From Hyphomicrobiales bacterium (GTDB taxonomy: Bacteria; Pseudomonadota; Alphaproteobacteria; Rhizobiales; Rhizobiaceae), in contig NVSG01000001.1 of assembly GCA_002401155.1 (NCBI GenBank), positions 558,001 through 622,000 on the forward strand: a stretch of 64,000 nt of DNA, written 5' to 3'. Below are positions 38,262 through 48,568 of this stretch, one piece after another (the stretch's first letter is position 1; each line of letters starts with the position of its first letter). The notes beneath the pieces were generated by a model. The model had not been told where the DNA came from and made no database searches. It saw nothing but the letters and a program-made list of their open reading frames with translations. Both the position numbers and the translations under genes were made by a program.

Positions 38262-39470
38262 TTAAGAGGAGGCGATGGAATTCTTTTCGCTACTCTTTAC
38301 CGTCAGAACCAATAAGCATACCGCCACAAGCATCACCGCAGCTCCTAGCGCCACAGAAAGGTTCACAAAGAACATATGATTATAATATGGTAGCAGCCAG
38401 ACGGCTGCCAGCAAAGGCCCAAGCACGATTGTAGAATGGCGACTACAAATAATCGCAATTGCCGCACTCAACCCAATCATATCATAGGTATAACCATAGG
38501 GCGTCGCCAACAAAACCAGCGCACTGGTAAGACATACTCGGTCCACATGTCCAATGGCATTTGCTGGCCGCCATAACCAGATCGCGTAAGCAATACAGAC
38601 AAGCGAAAAAACCGCTTGCACACCATACGCAGTAAATAAATCACCACCCAACATCCTCATAAAAACAAAAACCGTCATCGCATTGCTCTGATAGCTTTGT
38701 GGGTAAATCGCATTCATAATATCACTCATCATCGGCTGCGTTTGCTGAAAAAACTGGCCCCACACATCAACCCCAAATGCAATGCCTGCGATCAGAAATA
38801 ACGCAACAGAGGTAGCAGAGGCAGAAGCAAAGGCAGCCCAATTGCGACTGGCAAGAAAACAAAATGGAATTAGAATTCCAAGGTGAGGCTTGATGGTCAT
38901 TAAGCCGATTAACACGCCCGCAATGATCGGTCGCTTCGGCGCCAACATCAAACCGCCCAGCATAAGGGCTGCAAGAAACGCGCCGTTTTGTCCAAATATG
39001 GCATTCCAAAAAACGGCAGGTGAAAGCAATATGGCAACATGCACCCATGGCTGCAATTTAAAGGCACGAAGTGCAAAATGAAGCGCAATTACCGTACCAA
39101 TCGTCCAGACCCAATAGGCCCAAAATATGGGAAGCAATGCCAGGGGCACACCAATTAGCAACATGGTCGGAGGATAGCTCCATTCCTGATCAGGCACATC
39201 AAACCCCAAAAGGCGGTCCATTTGCGCTCGGTATATTTCCATATCAAACAACGCATTGATATTACCTTCTAGGGCCAAACGCCCGCCAATCCATAAATTA
39301 TTAAAATCCCAATAGACAGTGGTACGCGAGACCACCGACAAGCCATCAGCCCCCAATGTCCATAGTTTCATATGAAACGTCAGGCCGTATAGAATACTGG
39401 GAATACCAATAACCAAAATTGCGCCAATAAACTCTTTAGGTGGTGCGATTGATGACTTAAAACTTGGCAT
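38262..39470 (-). CDS. GT87/DUF2029 polyprenol-phosphate-type mannosyl/hexosyl transferase
   Basis: Integral membrane protein of 402 residues with about ten helices. It fits family GT87 (DUF2029): an early loop with VYWDFNNLWIGGRLALEGN carrying the acidic residue expected for lipid-linked sugar transfer, SYPPTMLLIGVPLALL, and NGAFLAALMLGGLMLAPKRPIIAGVLIGLMTIKPHLGILIP. Relatives use polyprenyl-phospho-sugars to decorate envelope glycans or glycoproteins. Acceptor and sugar cannot be read. Standing alone between ettA and a divergent TerB gene. Confidence 0.82.
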   Translation of the reverse strand: MPSFKSSIAPPKEFIGAILVIGIPSILYGLTFHMKLWTLGADGLSVVSRTTVYWDFNNLWIGGRLALEGNINALFDMEIYRAQMDRLLGFDVPDQEWSYPPTMLLIGVPLALLPIFWAYWVWTIGTVIALHFALRAFKLQPWVHVAILLSPAVFWNAIFGQNGAFLAALMLGGLMLAPKRPIIAGVLIGLMTIKPHLGILIPFCFLASRNWAAFASASATSVALFLIAGIAFGVDVWGQFFQQTQPMMSDIMNAIYPQSYQSNAMTVFVFMRMLGGDLFTAYGVQAVFSLVCIAYAIWLWRPANAIGHVDRVCLTSALVLLATPYGYTYDMIGLSAAIAIICSRHSTIVLGPLLAAVWLLPYYNHMFFVNLSVALGAAVMLVAVCLLVLTVKSSEKNSIASS

Positions 39471-39617
39471 AGAACTCTCTATTCATGCGATATAGCAGAC
39501 AATTTTTTTGTATATCCCGAGAAAGTAAATTTGCCCTTAAGCATGTTCTAAAAGGCATCCAGCAGCTATACTAAAATAACATCGAATCTATCTGCCTTGC
39601 GCTCAATTGGAAAACAC

Positions 39618-40196
39618 ATGCAAAACCGAAATAAGGATTATCTGGCCGCCGCGCTAATTGTAGTGGGTGTAATCATTGTCTATCTTTTTCCGCAAGCCAC
39701 CCCATGGATATCTAATTTGGCCAAATTCGGCATTCTGGGTGGCATGGTAGTCTTTTTGGTGCGCACCCATCGGGCCGTTCGGGCTTTTTTATACGCTCCA
39801 CAAACGGATGAAACAAAGCAGGGCGAGGTAGAAATGCGTCTGCTCATCCAGACCATGGGCATCATCGCCAGAGCAGATGGTAAAATCGAAGACAGCGAAA
39901 TCGATACCATTTGCGAAATTCACGCAAGAATGTTCGGCATCAATTTGAACAAGGAAGAGGTTGAAGAAATCCTTTCCGAGCTTGGCAGCCCGATCGAAAT
40001 TCTGGGGTCACTGGGGCGAAATAAAAGCAAAATTTCTCCTTTAATGAAACAAAAGATTATTCAGGCATGCCACCTCGTAATAATCAGCGACCTGGATATC
40101 GACGATAAGGAAAGCGCGCAAATCGGTGCCATCGGCCTCGCACTGGGTTTTTCCGCTACAGAGATCAAGGAAATGGTTGCACTGGCCGAGATTTAG
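39618..40196 (+). CDS. Membrane-anchored TerB-domain protein
   Basis: A 192-residue protein from the ATG at 39618 (GGA 7 bases upstream). Two hydrophobic segments at about 8-25 and 32-50, then a TerB-like helical domain (about 70-190) with the acidic ARADGKIEDSEID and SDLDIDDKESAQIG repeats that bind metal in related domains. It resembles the TerB half of the DjlA-like protein at 18394-19092 but has no J domain. Function unknown, probably inner-membrane with a cytoplasmic TerB domain. Confidence 0.75.
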   Translation: MQNRNKDYLAAALIVVGVIIVYLFPQATPWISNLAKFGILGGMVVFLVRTHRAVRAFLYAPQTDETKQGEVEMRLLIQTMGIIARADGKIEDSEIDTICEIHARMFGINLNKEEVEEILSELGSPIEILGSLGRNKSKISPLMKQKIIQACHLVIISDLDIDDKESAQIGAIGLALGFSATEIKEMVALAEI

Positions 40197-40226
40197 GCCA
40201 AAACCCAGATCTGGAAAGGCACGAGA

Positions 40227-41147
40227 ATGTTCAAACCAGAAAAGATCACCTCCACTACGGGAGCAAATCTCAACCTCTATGTAGCGTTGGCAAGAAATCC
40301 CGCAAAAGGCATTATCCAGATCAACCACGGCATGGCAGAACACGGCGCACGCTACGAGCGCTTCTGCGACTTTCTCAATGAACACGGCTATCATGCTTAC
40401 GTGCATGACCAAAGAGGCCACGGTCACACAAAGGCAGATGATGCCCCGTTAGGCGTTTTTGCTAAACGCGATGGCTGGCAAAAAGTGCTTGAGGATGTGA
40501 ACTTCATCAACACCCATATTCGCCAGCGACATATGGGATTGCCGGTCATTTGCTTCGGTCACTCCATGGGCGCAACCATCGCACTGGCTTATGCCCAGAC
40601 CTATCCAGATACGATTGATGGCCTTGCGGTCTGGAACAGCTCTGAAACCGGTTTTATGCCCGGCCTTCTGCGTCAATTGTTGAAGGTGGAGCGCATGTTT
40701 AAAGGTTCCGACGTACCGAGCATGCTCGCACAAAAGCTGACATTTGAAGAGTGGAACAAAAAGTTCGCCCCTAATCGGACGCAGTTCGACTGGCTCTCCC
40801 ATGATGAGGCAGAGGTCGATAAATATGTGGCCGACCCCCTATGCGGGTTTCCGGTATGCGTTGGTTTGTGGATCGATCTTTTGAGCGGCTTATCTGAAAC
40901 TGCCAGATCAGAAGCAATTGCAAAAATTCCTGCAAATCTGCCGATCAACCTTCGGGGCGGAGGTGATGACCCCTGCTCGTCAATGGGAAAAGCTGCCACG
41001 AAACTGGATGTAGCACTGCGTCAATCAGGGCATACCAACATCGACGTCAAAATCATTCCCGATACGCGTCATGAATGCCTGAACGAGATTAACCGGAATG
41101 AAACCATGAATGACTTCACAAACTGGCTACGCGCAAACTTTAACTAG
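40227..41147 (+). CDS. Alpha/beta hydrolase, lysophospholipase/monoacylglycerol-lipase-like
   Basis: Serine hydrolase of 306 residues. INHGMAEHGARYERF is the oxyanion region, YVHDQRGHGHT is typical of PldB/MGL enzymes, the nucleophile elbow is GHSMG at about 112-116, and acid and His are in the late segments RGGGDDPCSS and DTRHECLNE. No signal peptide, so cytoplasmic. Substrate is likely a monoacylglycerol or lysophospholipid, by family only. It converges on terC with a shared CTAG. Confidence 0.86.
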   Translation: MFKPEKITSTTGANLNLYVALARNPAKGIIQINHGMAEHGARYERFCDFLNEHGYHAYVHDQRGHGHTKADDAPLGVFAKRDGWQKVLEDVNFINTHIRQRHMGLPVICFGHSMGATIALAYAQTYPDTIDGLAVWNSSETGFMPGLLRQLLKVERMFKGSDVPSMLAQKLTFEEWNKKFAPNRTQFDWLSHDEAEVDKYVADPLCGFPVCVGLWIDLLSGLSETARSEAIAKIPANLPINLRGGGDDPCSSMGKAATKLDVALRQSGHTNIDVKIIPDTRHECLNEINRNETMNDFTNWLRANFN

Positions 41148-41962
41148 CCATCATTCCCGGCACCGCCACTCATCGCCATCAGCTTTTTCTGATATCGGCT
41201 CTGCACCACATCAACAACGATCAGAATAATGAGAACGAAATAGAAGGTTGATTTGGACATCTGCTCGACCGGGTTTCCGGCAAGCTCGATATGCGCCAGA
41301 TGCCCACCTTCAGATACCAACATAATGCCAACAATAAATAGTACAAACAGCCCTAGCACTTCGTACATCCGGTTTTTCTCCAGAAATGTCGACACTCGGT
41401 CGGCCATGACCAGCATCGCCAGTCCGGACAAAATAATCGCTGTAGCCATCACTAAAAAGACATCCGTCAGCGCCAGCGCCGAAAGGATTGAATCGAATGA
41501 AAACACCAAATTCATGACCACAATCCACATGATGACCGAAAAGGTGGTGCGCCCGCTGCCCCCGCCTTCATGCTCAAGGTCGTGCACAGACAGCAAATGG
41601 GTAATCTCTTTCAGTGCCGTATAAATGATAAATCCGCCACCCAATAATACGATCAGCGAATGCCCGTTAAATGCCCCCTTAAACAGAAAGCCAAGATTTA
41701 GTGAGAATAGTTCTTCCTGAAAAAATTCAATCGCGTTGACGATAATAAACAGCAAAACAATCCGCATGGCGATGGCAATCAATATGCCCCACCGGCGTAC
41801 AAATTTTTGCTTATCCGCTGGTGCCCGCTTCGATTCAATCGAAATATAGAGCAAATTATCAAAGCCCAGAACTAATTGTAGCAATAGCAACATTGCCAAC
41901 GTGAAAAGATTATCAAGAGTAAAAAGTTCGGCCATCGCATCCACCACCAAGTTGAAACTCAT
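41144..41962 (-). CDS. TerC-family membrane protein
   Basis: Inner-membrane protein of 272 residues with about seven helices. The TerC signature is clear: LGFDNLLYISI near 35-45, GGGFIIYTALKEI, and VFSFDSILSALALT, which contain the conserved acidic residues in membrane segments. Relatives (YgjT/YceF, MeeF, YkoY) export manganese or act in metallation of exported proteins. No manganese riboswitch was seen upstream. The 214 bp to the Tad operon hold no gene. Confidence 0.88.
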   Translation of the reverse strand: MSFNLVVDAMAELFTLDNLFTLAMLLLLQLVLGFDNLLYISIESKRAPADKQKFVRRWGILIAIAMRIVLLFIIVNAIEFFQEELFSLNLGFLFKGAFNGHSLIVLLGGGFIIYTALKEITHLLSVHDLEHEGGGSGRTTFSVIMWIVVMNLVFSFDSILSALALTDVFLVMATAIILSGLAMLVMADRVSTFLEKNRMYEVLGLFVLFIVGIMLVSEGGHLAHIELAGNPVEQMSKSTFYFVLIILIVVDVVQSRYQKKLMAMSGGAGNDG

Positions 41963-42176
41963 AGGGTCACAAACTGTTTAGCGGATTCGTTGCATGAATT
42001 GAAGTCGCGTCAAATAACCGTTCATAAGGCCATGCCGCAGGTAATTGAATCTTCACCATCCCTGTCAATATCTGCCTTTATTTTCAATTTTAGACAAATT
42101 CCACGCAAGCTTCGGCCAAAACCTAAACTTCCTTACGGTAACTTGGCGAGAACTGAATTTGCGATGGGGAATACGG

Positions 42177-43076
42177 ATGAGTGGAAAGCTAATCCTTATG
42201 GGTGGTCTGGCAATAGCCTTTGGTGCCACTTCATACTACGCCGGAAATGAATATCTCGACACACAGACCCAAGCACGTCTGAGTGCCATTGAGAGTAATA
42301 GATCGTCAGAGCCCCAGATGGAAATGAAAACCATCGTGGTGGCAAGCACACAGATGAAGTTTGGCGAAAGCGTCGAAGCATCCATGCTGAAAGAAGTTCC
42401 ATGGCCAGCAGCACATCGCCCTAAGGGAAGTTTTTCCAGCACAAAAGAACTCACCGGCGACGATGTGCGCCGCATCCTCACGACAATTCAACCCGGCGAA
42501 CCCGTTCTGGCCTCAAAACTCAGCGGCAAAGGTAGCCGCGGCGGTTTGGCCGGTATCATCGCCGAAGGCATGCGTGCGGTTACCATCCCCGTCAATATGG
42601 TCGATGGCGTTGGTGGGTTTATCCAGCCCGGCGACCGTGTGGATATCATTTTCACCCGCGAAAACCGCAAAACAGAGACACCTTCAGCCAGCATCATTAT
42701 GGCCAATGTGAAAGTCCTGACCGTAGATCAGAAGGCCAACCAACGTAGCGAAACAGCGAAAGTTGCGAAATCTGTAACCCTTGAAACCGATATTAATGGC
42801 GCACAGCGTTTGGCGCTTGCAAGAACCATGGGGTCTCTTTCCTTACTGCTGCGAAGCACGGGCGATGCACAATCGTCAATGACCAGCGAAATTACCGGAA
42901 CAGATTTAAACGGCAAACCGACCGTAAAGTCTGAAGAACCCGCAACCGGCGGTCTCTTGTCTTTTCTTCAAGATGACAAAAAGAAAAAAACCAAAACCAT
43001 CACGGTGATCAACAAACTAGACGCTGAAGAAACTCAGGTTCGCATCGAAGAACCAAAAAAAGACGCATCGAATTAG
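42177..43076 (+). CDS. cpaB: Tad pilus assembly protein CpaB (RcpC)
   Basis: Periplasmic component of the Tad/Cpa pilus system, thought to modulate the secretin. From the ATG at 42177 (GGGGA 7 bases upstream) it has 299 residues. One N-terminal membrane segment covers 4-20; a SAF domain follows (VVASTQMKFGESVEASMLKEVPWP); then the RcpC part with LAGIIAEGMRAVTIPVNMVDGVGGFIQPGDRVDIIFT, the family signature. The upstream part of the open frame (42045-42176) is noncoding. First gene of the Tad operon here. No pilin or prepilin peptidase precedes it. Confidence 0.92.
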   Translation: MSGKLILMGGLAIAFGATSYYAGNEYLDTQTQARLSAIESNRSSEPQMEMKTIVVASTQMKFGESVEASMLKEVPWPAAHRPKGSFSSTKELTGDDVRRILTTIQPGEPVLASKLSGKGSRGGLAGIIAEGMRAVTIPVNMVDGVGGFIQPGDRVDIIFTRENRKTETPSASIIMANVKVLTVDQKANQRSETAKVAKSVTLETDINGAQRLALARTMGSLSLLLRSTGDAQSSMTSEITGTDLNGKPTVKSEEPATGGLLSFLQDDKKKKTKTITVINKLDAEETQVRIEEPKKDASN

Positions 43077-43080
43077 GGGC

Positions 43081-44517
43081 ATGACAATGAACAAGCATCA
43101 AAACAAGCGATTCCATCGTTCAAAATTCGCCAGCCTGCTTTTGGCTGCCGCTTTTGCATTGCCAACGCTGGTCAGTGTGCCTGCGTTATCAACAAAGGCG
43201 TATGCCGGCAATATCGTGCATCTTTCAGCCTCCACCAGCACAAAAACCATCCGCATTGCCAAGGCTGTACCAAAGACCATTCGCACGGACGCATCCTTCA
43301 GTGAAATCGTTGTGGGCGACCCCGAAGTTTTGGTGGTAAAACCACTAACCGACCGCTCTTTCTATCTGATTGGCTCTAAGACCGGATCAACCGGCATTGC
43401 CCTTTATAATGAAGAAAAACAATTGGTTGGCATGATGGACGTTCAGGTCGGCGCCAATACAGAAAGCCTGAACCAGACGCTAAGATCAGCGCTGCCGAAA
43501 TCGAGAATTCGAGCTAAAACAGCCAATGGCCGCGTGGTTTTAACCGGTAAAGCAAGCAGCTCGGTAGCGGCCGCAAAAGCCCGCAGGATTGCCAAGCAAT
43601 TTGACAAAGATATCATTGATTCAATCAGTGTAAGAGGTTCACAACAGGTAAAGCTTGAAGTCCGCTTCATTGAAGCTCAGAGGTCAAGAGTAAAATCTCT
43701 TGGAGTAGGCCTCCGCGGCACCGACGGCAGAACAACCCTTGCCACCAATACTGGTGCATTATTCACATCGGCATCAGCCCTTGTTTCCGGCTCCGCTCCC
43801 TTTGGCAGACTGGTTGGAAACCTCATCGATCAAGGCATGAGCGTTGACGTTCTTATTGATGCATTGGCAAGCCGCGGCGTTGCCCGCCGTCTGGCAGAAC
43901 CAAATCTCGTGGCCCTTTCCGGTGATACAGCCAGCTTCCTTGCTGGCGGTGAATTCCCAATTCCAATTTCCGGGAGCGATGGTGAAGTAACCGTCGAATT
44001 CAAAAAGTTTGGCGTTGGACTGGAGTTCACACCAACGGTTCTTGATAACGGCTTGATTCACTTAAGAATCGCCCCTGAAGTGAGCGAGATTGACACAACC
44101 ACTTCCGTAAAATTCGGCGGCATTGAAATTCCAGGTCTGGTCGTTCGCCGTGCAGAAACAACGGTAGAATTGCGTGATGGGCAGAGCTTCGTTATCGCAG
44201 GCCTGTTGCAATCAACTTCCAATTACACCTTGCGTAAATACCCTTGGCTTGGCGATTTGCCGATCATTGGTGCGCTTTTTAGAAGTTCGTCCTTCCGTAG
44301 AAAACAGACCGACCTTGTGATCATTGTCACCCCGCGTCTGGTCAGGCCAATCGCCCCGGGAACACGAATTGAAACACCTTTGTCAACGACCCTTCCGGCC
44401 AATGACGTCGATTTATTTGTCAACGGCCAGTTGGAAGTAAACCGTGCTCATTTGCGCAAATTAGCCGCCGCCGACAACGGTACATTACGCTCCGGCCACG
44501 TTATTAGCCTGGATTGA
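43081..44517 (+). CDS. cpaC: Tad secretin CpaC (RcpA)
   Basis: Outer-membrane secretin channel of 478 residues. A signal peptide covers about 1-42 (ends AYA-GNI). The N-terminal pilus-assembly domain (SKTIRIAKAVPKTIRTDASFSEIVVGDPEVLVV) and a BON-like part (RAKTANGRVVLTGKASS) are followed by the secretin domain from about 200, with EVRFIEAQRSR, LAEPNLVALSGDTASFLAGGEFPIP, VGLEFTPTVLDNGLIHLRIAPEVSEID and the VPGxIP-like end PWLGDLPIIGALFRSSSFRRKQTDL. Four bases after cpaB. Confidence 0.94.
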   Translation: MTMNKHQNKRFHRSKFASLLLAAAFALPTLVSVPALSTKAYAGNIVHLSASTSTKTIRIAKAVPKTIRTDASFSEIVVGDPEVLVVKPLTDRSFYLIGSKTGSTGIALYNEEKQLVGMMDVQVGANTESLNQTLRSALPKSRIRAKTANGRVVLTGKASSSVAAAKARRIAKQFDKDIIDSISVRGSQQVKLEVRFIEAQRSRVKSLGVGLRGTDGRTTLATNTGALFTSASALVSGSAPFGRLVGNLIDQGMSVDVLIDALASRGVARRLAEPNLVALSGDTASFLAGGEFPIPISGSDGEVTVEFKKFGVGLEFTPTVLDNGLIHLRIAPEVSEIDTTTSVKFGGIEIPGLVVRRAETTVELRDGQSFVIAGLLQSTSNYTLRKYPWLGDLPIIGALFRSSSFRRKQTDLVIIVTPRLVRPIAPGTRIETPLSTTLPANDVDLFVNGQLEVNRAHLRKLAAADNGTLRSGHVISLD

Positions 44518-44531
44518 GCAAAGGAAAAATC

Positions 44532-44825
44532 ATGGCAGACCAAATGAAAAAAACACCATTGCTCCTCGCTGGAATATTGCTCGCAAGTGTCACCACTTTG
44601 ACCGGCTGCAATCAATATTTGTCTCGCGACGAAGGTATAACGACATTTGCCGGAGAAGCGCTTGCCGCCAATGAAGCAATCAGCGTTGTCGACACATGGC
44701 CTGATGATTTCGACGATACAAACATTCCAACTGATGGAAAACGACAGACTGCAGCGATCAAAAGATACCGCAACCCTGACCTGGGAGCATCCGGTGGAGG
44801 CCAGAGCAGCAACACAACTAAATAG
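44532..44825 (+). CDS. Short Tad-linked lipoprotein (CpaD position)
   Basis: A 97-residue lipoprotein from the ATG at 44532 (AGGA 7 bases before). The signal peptide ends LTGC (Cys about 26). The mature part contains VVDTWPDDFDDTNIPTDGKRQTAAIKRYRNPD and a glycine-rich end. The WP...T.IP.DG...AI.RYRN pattern is one I associate with a short lipoprotein in rhizobial Tad clusters. It lies where cpaD is usual, but is less than half the length of CpaD and lacks its C-terminal domain. Probably periplasmic-facing outer membrane. Confidence 0.7.
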   Translation: MADQMKKTPLLLAGILLASVTTLTGCNQYLSRDEGITTFAGEALAANEAISVVDTWPDDFDDTNIPTDGKRQTAAIKRYRNPDLGASGGGQSSNTTK

Positions 44826-44879
44826 AGGTACGTATGTGAGCCAGACGACACAAATACGATTTATACGGGGAAATAGATA

Positions 44880-46112
44880 ATGTCAGATCAGGGAAAATCC
44901 GGCGAGATACGAAATCTGGCAATGATTTCGCATGACACTGAGCTTGTGGCACTTGCCAAGGGTGCTTTTTCGAACAATGAGCAGCAAAATTTTGTCTGTA
45001 TCAACAAGGCCATTGGTGAAATTGGCGCTGAGATCCGCGACTTAAATTGTGACGCCATCATTGTTGATCTTGATGCCAGCAATGTCGAAGATTTCGAAAG
45101 TCTGCAAAAAGTTAAACGCATGCTCGGTGCAAATACCGAAATCATCGTGATTTCGAGTGATTTCAGCCCCGCGGCAACACGCATTCTGATCCAGTTAAAA
45201 GTCACAGATTTTCTGGCCAAACCGGTTCAAACCTCGGACCTTGTTCGTGCCTGCAATAATGCACTGAAACAATCGGGCGAAGATGCCCAGATGGAACCGC
45301 AATTTCTGGCTTTCATGCCCGCATCTGGCGGCGTTGGCACCACAATGGCAGCCCTTGAAACCGCAGCCATTCTCAACCGTCATGGCAAACCGCTTGGCCG
45401 CACCACATGTGTTGTCGATCTCAATTTCCAGCACGGTTCATGCGCTGAATATTTGGATATCGAACCCCGCTTCGATATCAGCGAAATTGAAAACGCTCCC
45501 GAACGTCTGGATCGTCAATTGCTCGACGTTATGCTGTCCAAACATGAAAGCGGACTTTCCGTTATTTCTGCGCCAAACCAGCCAACGGAGATGCGCACTT
45601 TCAAACCCGCCCTTGTGGTGCGTTTGCTCGATCTGGTTTCGGCCTATTTTGATTATGTCGTGATCGATCTGCCGCGCATCTGGTTTCCGTGGACCGATAC
45701 GGTCATCATGGGCTCCAACAAGTTGTTCATCATCGCAGATATGACCGTACCATCCATTCGCCACGCAAAGCGGTTGATCGATGCCGTTGAAGACAAAATC
45801 GGCAATCAAGCTGACCCAAAAGTCATCGTCAATCGGATGGACCAACGCAAAAACGAGAACGGCCTCAATTACACCGATGTAGAAGCCTCGCTGGGAGAAT
45901 ATCTCGCTGGCGGCATCCCTAATAATTATATGCTGGTTCGCGCTGCCGTTGATCGGGGTGTGCCGCTCTCAACAATCGAAGCCGATAATAACGTCACAGC
46001 TGCCCTTAAAGGCATTATTTTGGAAAATGAAGCCGAAGACATCAAAAACGACGAAAAATTATCCGGATTGATATCCCTTGGCCGCCGCCTGCTAATCCGC
46101 AAAGCCAGCTGA
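44880..46112 (+). CDS. cpaE: Tad localisation ATPase CpaE/TadZ
   Basis: MinD/ParA-superfamily protein of 410 residues that places the Tad machine at the pole. The N-terminal receiver-like domain (about 10-125; IIVDLDAS, VTDFLAKPVQTSDL) is followed by the ATPase. The deviant Walker A reads PASGGVGTT at about 146-154, with Ser where MinD has the signature Lys; this change is known among TadZ proteins. Walker B-like VVIDLPR follows. It is 54 bp after the short lipoprotein and 16 bp before cpaF. Confidence 0.92.
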   Translation: MSDQGKSGEIRNLAMISHDTELVALAKGAFSNNEQQNFVCINKAIGEIGAEIRDLNCDAIIVDLDASNVEDFESLQKVKRMLGANTEIIVISSDFSPAATRILIQLKVTDFLAKPVQTSDLVRACNNALKQSGEDAQMEPQFLAFMPASGGVGTTMAALETAAILNRHGKPLGRTTCVVDLNFQHGSCAEYLDIEPRFDISEIENAPERLDRQLLDVMLSKHESGLSVISAPNQPTEMRTFKPALVVRLLDLVSAYFDYVVIDLPRIWFPWTDTVIMGSNKLFIIADMTVPSIRHAKRLIDAVEDKIGNQADPKVIVNRMDQRKNENGLNYTDVEASLGEYLAGGIPNNYMLVRAAVDRGVPLSTIEADNNVTAALKGIILENEAEDIKNDEKLSGLISLGRRLLIRKAS

Positions 46113-46128
46113 AAAACGAGGAAAAACA

Positions 46129-47574
46129 ATGTCTAACAGATTTTCAGCATTCCTGAATTTTGACGATGATGCCGCCCTGTTCGATGATGAACCAAACGGC
46201 TCTTCGCTCAATGAAGCTGTGCCAACAACTGAGGAAGCCCCAGCTCCTCAGCCAGAACCTGTGGAAAACACCGAAAAAACAGCCTCCGTTTCAGCTTCGC
46301 GCCAGCGCATTTTGGATGCAAAAAGCCTACTGCATCGCAAAATGCTTGAAGAATTCAACCTGATCGCGCTGGAAAAACTTCCAAAAGATGAGTTGGTGAG
46401 GGAAATTCACAAATTCGTTTCAGATTATGCGGCCAGCGAACGCCTTGCTTTGAATACCGCAGAACTGGATGATTTCGTTGGCACACTTGTCGATGAGATG
46501 ACGGGCCTTGGCCCGCTTGAACCTCTCATGCGCAACCCAGATATCTCCGACATTTTGATCAATGGTCATAAAAATTGTTACATTGAAATCAACGGTGTTT
46601 TGGAACCCATTGATATTCCCTTCAAGGACGAGGCGCATTTACTGCGTGTGGTCAATAAAATCGTTGCCAATGTGGGGCGACGCATTGATGAATCCAGCCC
46701 AACCTGCGATGCGCGTATGGCCGATGGCTCCAGATTCAACGCCGCCATCCGCCCCATCGCCGTTGACGGACCTCTGGTATCCATTCGTAAATTCTCCGCC
46801 AATAAATTGAGCCTCGAAAAACTGGTTGAATTTGGAGCACTGGCTCCTCAAATGTCTTTATTGCTGGAACACGCCGTGGCATCGCGCATGACAACCATCA
46901 TTTCAGGCGGTACCGGCACCGGTAAAACTACCCTATTGAACGCTTTGTCAGCGTTTATTTCGCCAACCGAACGCGTCATTACCATTGAAGATGCAGCCGA
47001 ACTGGCACTGCATATTCCTCATGTGGGCCGTATGGAAACCCGTCCGCCAAACAATGAGGGCGTCGGTGAAATCAAACAGCGCGATCTGGTAAAAAATGCC
47101 CTGCGTATGCGCCCCGACCGGGTAATTCTCGGAGAGGTTCGCGGCGAAGAAGCCTTTGATATGCTTCAGGCAATGAACACCGGCCACGAAGGTTCCATGG
47201 CCACCATTCACGCCAACACGCCCCGCGACTCCCTGTCCCGCTTAGAACAAATGTTGGGTATGACCGGCATGCCGATGACCGTTTCATCCATCCGCAGTCA
47301 GATTTCCAACGCTATTCACATCATAATTCAGCTCACCAGACTGTCTGACGGCAAACGTAAAATTACTTCCATTTCAGAAATTACCGGCATGGAAGGTGAC
47401 GTTATCCAGATGCAGGAAATATTCAAATTCAAACGAACCGGCCTTGGGCCAAATAATGAAATAGAAGGCCATTTTGAAGCAACGGGCGTACGTCCGCGCT
47501 TCCTGGAAGATTTGGTTGCCATGGGCATTGAACTGCCCAGCGAAATGTTCGAACCCGGCATTGTGTTGGAGTAG
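46129..47574 (+). CDS. cpaF: Tad secretion ATPase CpaF (TadA)
   Basis: Type II/IV secretion hexameric ATPase of 481 residues that powers pilus assembly. An acidic, proline-rich N-terminus (1-60), then [39 protein letters not shown] and [13 protein letters not shown] typical of CpaF. Walker A is GGTGTGKTT at about 265-273; the Asp box is [11 protein letters not shown]; Walker B is [34 protein letters not shown]. Cytoplasmic, membrane-associated with TadB/C. Confidence 0.96.
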   Translation: MSNRFSAFLNFDDDAALFDDEPNGSSLNEAVPTTEEAPAPQPEPVENTEKTASVSASRQRILDAKSLLHRKMLEEFNLIALEKLPKDELVREIHKFVSDYAASERLALNTAELDDFVGTLVDEMTGLGPLEPLMRNPDISDILINGHKNCYIEINGVLEPIDIPFKDEAHLLRVVNKIVANVGRRIDESSPTCDARMADGSRFNAAIRPIAVDGPLVSIRKFSANKLSLEKLVEFGALAPQMSLLLEHAVASRMTTIISGGTGTGKTTLLNALSAFISPTERVITIEDAAELALHIPHVGRMETRPPNNEGVGEIKQRDLVKNALRMRPDRVILGEVRGEEAFDMLQAMNTGHEGSMATIHANTPRDSLSRLEQMLGMTGMPMTVSSIRSQISNAIHIIIQLTRLSDGKRKITSISEITGMEGDVIQMQEIFKFKRTGLGPNNEIEGHFEATGVRPRFLEDLVAMGIELPSEMFEPGIVLE

Positions 47575-47583
47575 TCAGACAAA

Positions 47584-48561
47584 ATGAACTTATTTTCAGA
47601 ATTTGGAATGGTCCATGTTTTTTTCATATCGGCAGCGCTGATGACAGCAATGTTGGTGGAAATTGGCTATGCGGTATTTTCCTCAGGCGCAAAAGACAGA
47701 AAACGCGTCAATCGACGCATGGCCGCCGGTGAAAATGATGGCGTTAGCCAAAAAGACATCCTCATCCAGCTTCGCAAAGAACGTGGCATGGATCAGGATG
47801 GCAATCTGATTTTGCCTATGAAATGGCTGAACACCTTGTTTGTTCAGGCCGGTTTTACAGTCGGACTCAAAAAAGCCGGACTTTACTACGCGATTTATCT
47901 GGTCGTCACTATTATAGCATTGATTTATTTTACCCAATCAATCACGGGCATCCTCATTGGCACTCCGATTTTTGCATTCCTCTTTCCTGTCCTCTGGTTA
48001 AGGCGTCGGCGTTCCAAGAAAATGAGGGCTTTTGCTGATCAATTGCCCGAAGCCGTTGATCTGATCACTCGTAGTTTGAAAGCAGGTCACCCGGTGCCGG
48101 TGGCAATTTCCTCGGTTGCCCGTGAAATGCCTGATCCAATTGGCACTGAGTTCGGCCTGGTATCAGACGAAATCACCTATGGTTCAGATTTGGTCACGGC
48201 CCTGATCTCTCTTTACGAACGCGTTGGACACGATGATTTACCCCTTCTGGTTTCAGCCGTTTCCATTCAGTCCACGACCGGCGGTAATCTTCGCGAAATT
48301 CTGGAGGGTCTTTCAACCGTTATTCGTGATCGTCAAAAAATGAAACGCAAAGTACATGCAATCTCTGCCGAGGGGCGTATGTCGGCCATTTTTCTATCTG
48401 CCCTACCCGTCATCCTGTTCATTGTATTATTGCTGTTAATGCCGGACTACTACATGGGCATTTGGCACATGACAACAACATGGATTGCCTTTGGTGGCCT
48501 TGGTTTCTGGCTGGTAATGGGCAACATATTGATCTTCCGAATGGTTAGTTTCAAGGTGTAA
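47584..48561 (+). CDS. tadB: Tad platform protein TadB
   Basis: Inner-membrane platform protein of 325 residues with a T2SSF (GspF) domain. Hydrophobic segments at about 10-28, 105-140, 270-290 and 300-320; the cytoplasmic domain contains FADQLPEAVDLITRSLKAGHPVPVAISSVAREM and STTGGNLREILEGLSTVIRDR, the TadB marks. Works as a pair with TadC under CpaF. Stop is adjacent to the tadC start. Confidence 0.94.
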   Translation: MNLFSEFGMVHVFFISAALMTAMLVEIGYAVFSSGAKDRKRVNRRMAAGENDGVSQKDILIQLRKERGMDQDGNLILPMKWLNTLFVQAGFTVGLKKAGLYYAIYLVVTIIALIYFTQSITGILIGTPIFAFLFPVLWLRRRRSKKMRAFADQLPEAVDLITRSLKAGHPVPVAISSVAREMPDPIGTEFGLVSDEITYGSDLVTALISLYERVGHDDLPLLVSAVSIQSTTGGNLREILEGLSTVIRDRQKMKRKVHAISAEGRMSAIFLSALPVILFIVLLLLMPDYYMGIWHMTTTWIAFGGLGFWLVMGNILIFRMVSFKV

Positions 48562-48568
48562 ATTGAGT